Notes under the pieces: model-generated
Database searches by the model: none
Told to the model about the DNA's origin: nothing
What the model saw: only the letters and a program-made list of their open reading frames with translations
Translations under genes and position numbers: made by a program
Part shown: piece after piece, positions 8,670-15,786 of the stretch
How the letters are laid out: every line of letters begins with the position of its first letter
How positions within the stretch are numbered: the first letter of the stretch is position 1
Origin: Clostridia bacterium
Lineage (GTDB): Bacteria; Bacillota_A; Clostridia; TANB77; CAG-508
Direction: 5' to 3'
Length of the DNA: 32,214 nucleotides
NCBI GenBank assembly: GCA_022791475.1
Contig: JAAVZD010000015.1
Coordinates: 1 to 32,214 of the forward strand

Positions 8670-9380
8670 CTATTTCATATATTTAGAAGGTATTACTCCT
8701 GTATATTTTGTAATTTTTATATTATCTAATTTTTTTGTTGAAATTTCTATATAATCATCTAGCCTATCTAGAATTCCCCCGCTTCTACTTAAAGTTTCAA
8801 ACCTTTCTGGAAAACCTATTGCTCTTATTACAAATGGTGATGTTACCTTTTCATCATTTATTTTTACTACATTTCCTATACATGTAATTGCTGTGGTACT
8901 AACTATTCTTTGCCCATTTATACTAATTGCCTCTGCTCCAGCATTTTTTAATTCATTTACTATATTTCTTAAGTCATTATCATGTACTATGTAATCTGAA
9001 ATGTCAAGTAAACCTATATTTTCAGTTGTTATATTTGGGTTATCTTTTACTGTAATTTCTATTCCCTTTCCTTCAACATCTGTAATTCCTAACAAATTAT
9101 TGTTTTTTGTAATTTCTTCTTCTTTAGAAGATGCTGACACATCATTTTTTGTAGATTCTTCTCTTATTTTTGATAATGTTTTTTCTGCATTGTCTAGAGC
9201 TATAGTTTCTTGGTCATATCTTTCTTTCCATTTTAATACTTCATCTCTTAAGTTATCTTCTGAAAAGTTTTTTGAAACTGTTGAGCTTGTCCCTTTCATA
9301 GTATTTATTTGTACTATTATTGCTATTGTTAATAATAAACATACCATTCCTAATGTAATTGCTATTTTGTTTTTATTCAT
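8670..9380 (-). CDS. DUF881 membrane-anchored protein (second of pair)
   Basis: I set the start at ATG 9380-9378, after AAAGGAG, giving 236 residues; a longer frame from 9449 lacks a ribosome site and overlaps ftsQ. It has an N-terminal membrane helix (IAITLGMVCLLLTIAIIVQI), a coiled coil and a DUF881 domain (GKGIEITVKDN, NIVNELKNAGAEAISINGQR, SPFVIRAIGFP). It resembles its neighbour throughout, pointing to duplication. Same operon as ftsQ and sbp. One CGG straddles AGC-GGG. Confidence 0.85.
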   Translation of the reverse strand: MNKNKIAITLGMVCLLLTIAIIVQINTMKGTSSTVSKNFSEDNLRDEVLKWKERYDQETIALDNAEKTLSKIREESTKNDVSASSKEEEITKNNNLLGITDVEGKGIEITVKDNPNITTENIGLLDISDYIVHDNDLRNIVNELKNAGAEAISINGQRIVSTTAITCIGNVVKINDEKVTSPFVIRAIGFPERFETLSRSGGILDRLDDYIEISTKKLDNIKITKYTGVIPSKYMK

Positions 9381-9420
9381 ATATATAATATTGCTCCTTT
9401 CTATTATTATAAGAAGTGTT

Positions 9421-10488
9421 TTATACTGTTTGCCTAAATGTTGCATCATTTGTTTTTAAATCCATATTTACAAATATTTCTCCTCTTATGCCACTTTCCT
9501 TTTCTAATATAGATTTTATATTTAATATTTTTGTATTTAAATCGGTTTCATCACCTATATATGCTACTTTTTGTTCTGTTTCAAATACTATTTTATAATT
9601 TTGTTTGCTTTGTATATCTATTCTAGTAATTAAACTTGAGATTTCATTATTTGCAGCTATTTCCATTATTTTTATTACTGTTGACATTTTTTCTAGGTCT
9701 TCTGCGCACATTCTGTTTCCTGGTATAAAGTCTTCTATCATAGTTTCTGTTCCTTGTAATATTGGAACTTCTAACTTTTCTGAAGAGGCTTCTAATATAT
9801 AACCTTGGTTATTTATATATACATAGCTACTTCCATATTCTATCATAAATGTTGTTTTTCTTTCTTCAATTATTATTTCAACACTTGAAGGTAGTTTCCT
9901 TTTTATTTCTACACTTTTTATATATGGATTTTCTAATATTTTTGATTTTGCTTTTTTCATATTTGTTTTATATGTATTTTCTTCTATATTAATTTGTGAT
10001 AGACTTATTATTTCTTCATTTGTTATTTTATTATTTCCTGTTACTGTTATCTTTTTTATATTAAAAAGTGGTGAAGTCATTGTAGCAATTATTGCTACAA
10101 GCGCTAATATTAGTAAAAATGTATATTTTACAATTCTAAATTTTTTTATTCTTTTTTGCTTTTTAATTTGTTCTTCTTTTTTTGAAATAGTTTTTTTATT
10201 TTTTATATTATTAGTTTTCTCTTTATTTTGTTTCTTTTTAGAATTTTTCTTTTGACTGTTTACTTTCTTTTTAGTATTTTTTTTCACTTCTTCTTGTTTT
10301 GGAATTCCTATTACTATTTCATTATTAAAATTAAATAATTGTTCTTTCTCATTTTTATTGGTTTTGTTGTTGTTTGTTTTCTTTTTTGAATTATTTTTCT
10401 TCTTTTTTTGTGTTACTTTTTTGCTTTCTTCATCTTCTGCATTAAAATTATATAAGTTTGACTTTTGCTCTTTTACTCTTTTCACCAC
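9421..10488 (-). CDS. ftsQ: cell division protein FtsQ/DivIB
   Basis: Bitopic divisome protein, 355 residues. A long lysine/asparagine-rich cytoplasmic tail (about 1-115) precedes one membrane helix (YTFLLILALVAIIATM), then a POTRA domain (NIKKITVTGNNKITNEEI) and the FtsQ beta domain (KRKLPSSVEIIIEERKTTFM). The start is a GTG pair at 10488-10483; which GTG is used is unclear. Begins 16 nt after the murA stop, the usual murA-ftsQ order. Confidence 0.88.
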   Translation of the reverse strand: MVKRVKEQKSNLYNFNAEDEESKKVTQKKKKNNSKKKTNNNKTNKNEKEQLFNFNNEIVIGIPKQEEVKKNTKKKVNSQKKNSKKKQNKEKTNNIKNKKTISKKEEQIKKQKRIKKFRIVKYTFLLILALVAIIATMTSPLFNIKKITVTGNNKITNEEIISLSQINIEENTYKTNMKKAKSKILENPYIKSVEIKRKLPSSVEIIIEERKTTFMIEYGSSYVYINNQGYILEASSEKLEVPILQGTETMIEDFIPGNRMCAEDLEKMSTVIKIMEIAANNEISSLITRIDIQSKQNYKIVFETEQKVAYIGDETDLNTKILNIKSILEKESGIRGEIFVNMDLKTNDATFRQTV

Positions 10489-10504
10489 TTTTTCACCTTC
10501 TTCT

Positions 10505-11753
10505 TTAGATTATTCTTATATTTGCTCCTAATTCTTGTAGTTTAGAATCTAATTTTTCATATCCTCTTAATATATATTCTATATTTTCTACTGTTGTTTT
10601 TCCTTTTGCTCCTAAGCCTGCTGTAACTAATGCTGCTCCTCCTCTTAAGTCTGAACTACTTACAACTGCTCCATTTAGCCTTCTTACTCCTTTTATTATT
10701 GCTGTTTTTCCTTCTATTGTTATTTTTGCTCCCATTCTTTGTAATTCATTTATATATTTATATCTATTCTCAAATATATTTTCTACAATTATTGAGGTTC
10801 CTTTTGCTGTTGTAAGCATACTTCCAAATACAGATTGCATATCTGTTGGAAAACCTGGATAAGGAAGTGTTTTTATATCTACTGCTTTTAATTTTTTTCG
10901 TGCATCTATTTTTATTATATTTTTTTCTACTTCTAATTCACAACCACATTCTTGTAGTTTATGAATTATTGGCGTTACATGTTCTGAATTAGTATTGATT
11001 ATTTCTATTTTTCCATTAGTTGCTCCTGCCATACATAAAAATGTTCCTGTTTCTATTCTGTCTGGCATTATTTTATAGCCTACATCTCTTAAGCCCTTTA
11101 CTCCTGTTATTTTTATAAAGTTTGTACCAGCCCCTTGAATTTTTGCTCCCATTTTGTTTAAGAATTTTGCTAAATCTTCTATTTCTGGTTCCATTGCTGC
11201 ATTCGAAATTGTTGTAACCCCTTCTGCTAGTACAGTTGCAAGTATAACATTTTCAGTTGCACCTACACTTGGAAAGTCTAGGTTTATATCTGCCCCTATT
11301 ATTTTATCACAAGTACACCTAATAAATCCAGAGTTTTCTTCAATATTTATTCCTAATTTTTTAAAAGCTTTTAAATGTAGATCAATTGGTCTTGCTCCTA
11401 TTTCACATCCTCCTGGGTATGTGAAGGTTGCTTCTTTAAATCTTCCTATTATTGCTCCTGCCATTATTACTGTTGAACGCATTTGTCTCATTAAATCTTC
11501 TGGTATCTCTGTTTCATGCATTCCTTTTGAGTTAATTTCTATTTTACCATTACTCTTCTTCACTTTGCAACCTAAAAGCTGTAAAATTTTTAAAGTTATT
11601 TGCGTATCGTGAATATTTGGTACATTATATAGCCTTGTTACTTTTCCACTTAATATACTTCCAGCAATAATAGGAAGAGATGCATTTTTAGATCCAGAAA
11701 TAGATACTGTTCCTTCTAGCCTTCTTCCTCCTTCTATTATGTAGCTCCCGCAT
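10505..11753 (-). CDS. murA: UDP-N-acetylglucosamine 1-carboxyvinyltransferase MurA (requires +1 shift)
   Basis: Transfers enolpyruvate from PEP to UDP-GlcNAc, the first committed step of peptidoglycan synthesis. The ATG at 11753-11751 is followed at once by an in-frame CGG (11750-11748). Skipping the C gives MGSYIIEGGRRLEGTVSI and a 415-residue protein. Numbering then matches E. coli MurA: K22 and N23 in SGSKNASLP, and the PEP-attacking cysteine at 116 in TYPGGCEIGARPIDLHL. Read without the shift, the frame gives MRELHNRRRKKARRN and is lost. An internal GTG start would lack about 63 residues including K22. RIETGTFLC and GFPTDMQS are further family motifs. Confidence 0.95.
11747..11750 (-). 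other. CGGG +1 recoding site at codon 2 of murA
   Basis: Reads ATG-C-GGG-AGC-TAC on the minus strand, so recoding would occur with initiator tRNA in the P site. Residue 2 becomes Gly. The corrected numbering places K22, N23 and C116 as in MurA. Confidence 0.87.
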
Positions 11754-11842
11754 TTTTTTCACCCTTTCTATTTTAATATATATCTATTTTTAGTGTTTTT
11801 GATAGTTTGGTATATTTTATGTTTAATTTATAAAAAGAGTGA

Positions 11843-11877
11843 AAAAATAACCACAAAAGCTATCTGTGATTATTTTT
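11843..11877 (-). terminator. terminator at the end of the patatin gene
   Basis: Stem 11843-11855 with 11865-11877 (one mismatch), rich in A/T, overlapping the patatin stop at 11870-11872 and separating it from murA. Confidence 0.65.
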
Positions 11878-12707
11878 CTAATATTTTCTTAATTTCATTT
11901 ATCTTAGTTAGTGCTGTAATATATCCCACATTATAACAATAATCTATTTTCTTTGTATTAAATACACTTGCTTCTGATAAGTCTAAGTCTATTACATAGT
12001 CACTTTCTTTTACAGCTTCTTCTGACCTTCCTTCAAATAGAATATCTATTGACTTAAAAGCTACTTCATATATATTCTTAGGTTCATAATTTAGCCCTGC
12101 TGAAAATTTTATTGTTAATACTTTGTCTACTCCTAGTTTTCGTACTTCTCCTGATGGTACATTGTCTAATATTCCGCCATCTACAAATTTGTGTCCTAAA
12201 TATTCACAAGGTGCAAATACTCCGTGGATAACTTGAGCTTGCTCTTACTACTTTAGCTATTTGTGCATCTGTAATATAATATTCTCCTTCTTGTTCTTTA
12301 TTTGTAAATACATATTTTTTACTTTTTACTATATCAACAGTTGGAATTGCTATTGGAAGTTTTATATCTTTTAAGTCTTTAATTCCTTTTTCTTTTGCAC
12401 ATTCTCTTACTGCTATTTCTGTGTTTTCTCCAGAAAGAATTCCATAACCTAATAGCCTTTTAGAAGTTCTTAAATTTCCTGCAAAATGTCTAGCATCTGT
12501 TTTCATTATTTCTTTTGAGAAAAACTTAAATATTTCAAGCATTTTTTCTGTTGAATATCCCATTGCATATAAAGAAGCTACAATACTTCCAATACTTGTT
12601 CCTGATATTGCATCTATTTTTATTCCATTTTCTTCTAATGCTTTAATAACACCAATATGCGCTGCACCTTTTACTCCTCCACCTGCTAAAGCTAAACCCA
12701 ATTTCAT
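11870..12707 (-). CDS. patatin-like phospholipase, RssA/YchK type (requires +1 shift)
   Basis: Serine lipid acyl hydrolase, 278 residues. The oxyanion hole is GLALAGGGVKGAAHIGV at the N-terminus, the nucleophile GTSIG is near residue 40, and the catalytic Asp is in FVDGGILDN. The first 161 codons run to SSSYP and meet CGG at 12224-12222. Skipping the C gives YPGVFAPCEYLGHKFVDGG, the expected family sequence with the Asp of the dyad; unshifted translation stops six residues later, before that Asp. ATG at 12707. A promoter at 12738-12765 is nearly identical to one before the metallophosphoesterase. Confidence 0.9.
12221..12224 (-). other. CGGA +1 recoding site in the patatin gene
   Basis: Reads AGT-TAT-CCA-C-GGA-GTA-TTT on the minus strand. 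Skipping the C yields SYPGVFAP, conserved in the family, and opens the frame to the catalytic Asp. Residue 162 becomes Gly. Confidence 0.87.
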
Positions 12708-12737
12708 TTTTTACACCTACTTTTTTTATTTTTACTT

Positions 12738-12765
12738 ATTATAACATTTTTATTTAGAATTGTAA
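12738..12765 (-). promoter_or_regulatory. promoter for the patatin gene
   Basis: TTACAA (12765-12760) and TATAAT (12743-12738) with a 16-nt spacer, about 30 nt before the start. About 42 nt around it match 15007-15048 with one difference. Confidence 0.65.
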
Positions 12766-12876
12766 TAGTATTTTTTAAAACTTTTTTCATATACTACTAT
12801 TATTAATTTATTAAAAACAAGTATAAAATTTTCTAAGTGGCAAATCCACGTAAGAAAATCTAATTCTTGCATAACC

Positions 12877-12926
12877 ATCTTCTTAGTAAAGTCACCTACT
12901 TACGTAGATGACTTTACTAAGAAGAT
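12877..12926 (+). promoter_or_regulatory. long hairpin immediately before the SDR ribosome site
   Basis: Perfect 18-bp stem (12877-12894 with 12909-12926); the loop adds a further CTAC/GTAG pairing. It ends three bases before the AAGGAG of the SDR gene, in the divergent gap between it and the patatin. It could be an attenuator or leader control element. A MITE remnant is the alternative. Confidence 0.55.
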
Positions 12927-12943
12927 AAAAAAGGAGAGATTAT

Positions 12944-13838
12944 ATGTACCCAGAATACCCATATATTGGTTATAAAGATGAAAATGTTAGAACACCTCTT
13001 ACTTTTCCTAATCAACACCAAAATGTACAACCTGGAATGGAATATGAAATGAACCCGCTTCCTATTTTTGAAGACCCTTCTTATGTTCCTAGTAACAAGT
13101 TATATGGAAAAGTTGCTATTATTACTGGCGGTGATAGCGGAATTGGTAGGGCTGTTTCTGTTTTATTTGCTAAAGAAGGTGCAGATATTGTTATTGTATA
13201 TTTAAATGAAAAGAAAGATGCTGAGTATACTAAAAACTATATTGAAAACCTTGGTAGACGTTGTATTTTAATGGAGGGAGATTTAAAGAAAGAAGAATTT
13301 TCAAAATTTATTGCTGAAAATACAATTAAAACTTTTGGTAAGATTGACATTTTGGTGAACAATGCTGGCGTTCAATACCCACAAAACAGTATTTTAGATA
13401 TTACTGCTGAGCAATTAAAAACTACTTTTGAAACTAATATATTTTCTTTTTTCTACCTTACTAAAGCTGTTCTTCCTCATTTAAAACCAAATAGTAGCAT
13501 TATTAATACTACTTCTGTAACTGCTTTTGAAGGTCATAAAACATTAATTGATTACTCTAGTACAAAAGGCGCTATTACAGTATTTACTAAATCTTTAGCA
13601 CTTTCGCTTGCAGACCAAAAAATACGTGTAAATGCTGTTGCACCTCGGTCCTATTTGGACACCACTAATTCCTGCTAGTTTTTCTGCTAGTGAAGTAGAA
13701 GTATTTGGTACTGATGTGCCTTTAAAAAGAGCTGGTCAGCCTTTTGAACTTGCGCCTGCTTATTTATATTTAGCAAGTGATGACTCTAGGTATGTTACTG
13801 GTCAGATTATTCATGTAAATGGTGGAACTATGGTCTAA
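12944..13838 (+). CDS. SDR family oxidoreductase, general-stress YhdF type (requires +1 shift)
   Basis: NAD(P)-dependent short-chain dehydrogenase of 297 residues, the long form with an N-terminal extension (about 1-50) seen in Bacillus YhdF/GspC-like stress proteins. Motifs: cofactor loop TGGDSGIGRA (about 62-71), NNAGVQYP, catalytic Ser in INTTS, and DYSSTKGA with the Y-x3-K pair. The frame reaches VNAVAP, then CGG at 13646-13648. Skipping the C gives VAPGPIWTPLIPASF, the textbook SDR motif, and the C-terminus SRYVTGQIIHVNGGTMV. Substrate is unknown. ATG 12944 with AAAGGAG. Confidence 0.93.
13646..13649 (+). other. CGGT +1 recoding site in the SDR gene
   Basis: Reads GTT-GCA-CCT-C-GGT-CCT-ATT. 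Skipping the C yields VAPGPI, one of the best-conserved SDR motifs. Residue 235 becomes Gly. Confidence 0.9.
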
Positions 13839-13889
13839 AAAAGAAAGATTTGGGAGACGTTAAAAACTTCCCAAACCTTTCCTTTTTTA
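13837..13889. terminator. bidirectional terminator between SDR and metallophosphoesterase
   Basis: Imperfect long stem centred on TTTGGGAG/CTTCCCAAA with A- and T-runs on the two sides, lying between convergent genes. Confidence 0.75.
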
Positions 13890-13901
13890 TACTTTTATTT
13901 C

Positions 13902-14876
13902 TTATATATCTTTATAATGTATCATATAAGTATTAATATTGCTTGTATCTTTTTCATTAATTTCGAAAATTCTCCCACCTCTTAGTTCATCTGTTCCATA
14001 TGGACTGTACCCTGCACAAGCATCTAAGCACATTTTTATTCCGCAGAATTCTCCTTGAAAACAGTCATTATGGCTATGTCCACAAGCAATGCATTTAATA
14101 TCTTTTCTCTGTAATATTGTTGAAAAAATGCCTGAATTAAACATCCCTATTTTCATAACTTCTTCCATACTGCCTTTTGCTTTTGTATGTTCAGGGTTAT
14201 CTACAATATATTGGAATTCATATGGTGGTATATGCATAAACAATATACCATCAATATTTTTATTACAGTATTTCTCTATTTCTTTTGAAGTATTCCAATA
14301 CCACATTTGTTGGTCAAAATGTATTATGTCCCATCTGCAAGACATAGAAGGTTTATTTAAAATATTCATATTTTTATCTATATTAATATCACTATTTTCT
14401 ATTAGATTATTTGTATCTAATGCCCAAATGTTAAATGCTATTTGATTTTTATTATGATATTTAATTGGTAAAACATAATTTGTTGTACCATAAATATTTT
14501 CTGTATGCTTTGAAATACAGTATTCATACTGCTCATATATTTTAGTTTTATCTATGTCATTTATCTCTATATCATGGTCATGGTTTCCAAAGACATGCAT
14601 CCATGGAATTTTTCTTTTTTCCATAGGCTCTGAAAAAATACTTAAATATTTTTTTAATTCATCTTGTGTTTTTAGAACTGTTCCATCACAATTGTCGCCT
14701 CCCAATACCACTAAGTTCGGATTTGTAAAGTCTATTATTTTATTTATTCCTTCTAATGTTCTTATATCATAATCTAATGTTTCTTGAATATCTGATAGCA
14801 TTAGTATTTTAAAATTACCTTTTTCATCAAATTTTAATTCATGTTTTGAGTATAAATTATTATCTAATTTTTGCAT
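13902..14876 (-). CDS. calcineurin-like metallophosphoesterase
   Basis: Binuclear-metal phosphoesterase, 324 residues. Metal ligands are visible in order: ILMLSDIQ (first Asp), LVVLGGDNCDG, HVFGNHDHD, FMHIPPYEF and CGHSHNDCF. No signal peptide, so probably cytoplasmic. The layout resembles the YkuE/purple-phosphatase-like group; the substrate cannot be told. ATG at 14876. A promoter at 15007-15034 is a near-copy of the patatin promoter. Confidence 0.88.
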   Translation of the reverse strand: MQKLDNNLYSKHELKFDEKGNFKILMLSDIQETLDYDIRTLEGINKIIDFTNPNLVVLGGDNCDGTVLKTQDELKKYLSIFSEPMEKRKIPWMHVFGNHDHDIEINDIDKTKIYEQYEYCISKHTENIYGTTNYVLPIKYHNKNQIAFNIWALDTNNLIENSDINIDKNMNILNKPSMSCRWDIIHFDQQMWYWNTSKEIEKYCNKNIDGILFMHIPPYEFQYIVDNPEHTKAKGSMEEVMKIGMFNSGIFSTILQRKDIKCIACGHSHNDCFQGEFCGIKMCLDACAGYSPYGTDELRGGRIFEINEKDTSNINTYMIHYKDI

Positions 14877-15006
14877 ATTATTTCCTTCCTTTAAGTCTTT
14901 TATTATTTTTTCGTTTTACATAAAGTAGTAGTATCCAACATATGTAGTAACTAAAATTGAATAATTTACTACTATATTTATAAAGTAAAAAGCAACTCTC
15001 GATAGT

Positions 15007-15034
15007 ATTATAACATTTTTATTTGGAATTGTAA
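15007..15034 (-). promoter_or_regulatory. promoter for the metallophosphoesterase
   Basis: TTACAA (15034-15029) and TATAAT (15012-15007), 16-nt spacer, within a stretch nearly identical to 12738-12779. Transcription would give a leader of about 125 nt. Confidence 0.55.
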
Positions 15035-15063
15035 TAGTATTTTTTAATTTTTCACAATAATTC

Positions 15064-15552
15064 TTATCTTAATAATTGTCTCAATATGTTATCAATATCC
15101 GGAAAAATAATATTTTTCATACCATGATTATATAAATTTAATACCTTATTAGCTTTACTTACTATTTCATTCTTTAACCTGTTTGATAAAGTAATTGCAA
15201 CTTTATTTTTAATATATTGGCTATCTATATATTCTTCTGTTACTGGGAACATATTTTGTATTAAAAATGTGCTATATGTATTTGCAACATATCCAAAAAC
15301 TATTGTATCTATTGATGGTGTTTTTCCTAATTTAATTTGCTTTTGAATTTTATTATCATATATTTTTTTATATTTATTAATTTTTGTACTAACTGGAATA
15401 AACCATATTATTTTGTCATTCTCCTTACTCTTAAAGCAATAATAACATGGCCTTTTGATTCCATTTTCCTTATTCTTCATTAATTCGGAATCATCTATGC
15501 TATTAAAAAAATTATCTTTTATAAAATAAAAATATCCTTCTTTTATTTCCAT
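15064..15552 (-). CDS. type III toxin-antitoxin endoribonuclease toxin, CptN/ToxN-like
   Basis: A 162-residue basic protein that I assign to the ToxN/AbiQ/CptN endoRNase class by combined sequence character and locus design. It begins GYFYFIKDNFFN, then has RPCYYCFKSKENDKIIWFIPVSTKI, a typical early beta core, KIYDNKI, and a helical C-terminus ending NIIFPDIDNILRQLL. Upstream on the same strand come a sigma-A promoter, two 50-nt direct repeats and a stem-loop terminator, then this gene with AAGGAG and ATG 15552: exactly the type III arrangement, where the repeat RNA inhibits the toxin and the terminator sets the RNA:mRNA ratio. Family assignment from residues alone would be modest. Confidence 0.75.
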   Translation of the reverse strand: MEIKEGYFYFIKDNFFNSIDDSELMKNKENGIKRPCYYCFKSKENDKIIWFIPVSTKINKYKKIYDNKIQKQIKLGKTPSIDTIVFGYVANTYSTFLIQNMFPVTEEYIDSQYIKNKVAITLSNRLKNEIVSKANKVLNLYNHGMKNIIFPDIDNILRQLLR

Positions 15553-15577
15553 ATTTTTTCTCCTTATATATAATTTA

Positions 15578-15602
15578 GGGCTTACCTAAAAAAGGTAAGC
15601 CC
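15578..15602 (-). terminator. intra-locus terminator of the type III TA
   Basis: Perfect 10-bp stem GGGCTTACCT/AGGTAAGCCC with a 5-nt loop between the repeats and the toxin. It would cut most transcripts after the antitoxin RNA. Confidence 0.8.
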
Positions 15603-15610
15603 CATTAAAA

Positions 15611-15716
15611 TTTATTCACTCTCTCATTTATAACTCGCTAAAGAGGCAGCGACAAACACATTTATTCACTCTCTCATTTATAACTCGCCAAAGAGGTAGC
15701 GACAAACACATTTATT
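15611..15716 (-). ncRNA. antitoxin RNA of type III TA: two tandem 50-nt repeats plus partial
   Basis: Units 15611-15660 and 15661-15710 are identical at 48 of 50 positions, followed by TTTATT, the start of a third. Each contains self-complementary GC-richer segments (CGCT with AGCG) that could form the pseudoknot of a CptI/ToxI-type unit. It lies directly after a promoter and before a terminator and the toxin. Confidence 0.75.
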
Positions 15717-15747
15717 AAAAACAATAATGTTCTTAATTATTATATTC

Positions 15748-15776
15748 ATAATAGCATAAATGATACTATATGTCAA
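15748..15776 (-). promoter_or_regulatory. promoter of the type III TA locus
   Basis: Consensus TTGACA (15776-15771) and TATTAT (15753-15748) with a 17-nt spacer; the start would fall near 15741, about 25 nt before the repeats. Confidence 0.8.
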
Positions 15777-15786
15777 CTAATTTTAA

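Noticed and set aside
9381..9449. Longer start for the second DUF881 gene (MMQHLGKQ)
   Set aside because: Overlaps the ftsQ end and lacks a ribosome site; ATG 9380 has AAAGGAG.
1113..13838. Calling sigG, sigE, murA, patatin, SDR, clpE and comEC pseudogenes
   Set aside because: Both sides of each site are fully conserved and open, several genes are essential or key, and the lesion type is uniform.
15611..15716. CRISPR array
   Set aside because: The two 50-nt units are directly adjacent with no spacers; context with promoter, terminator and toxin fits a type III antitoxin.
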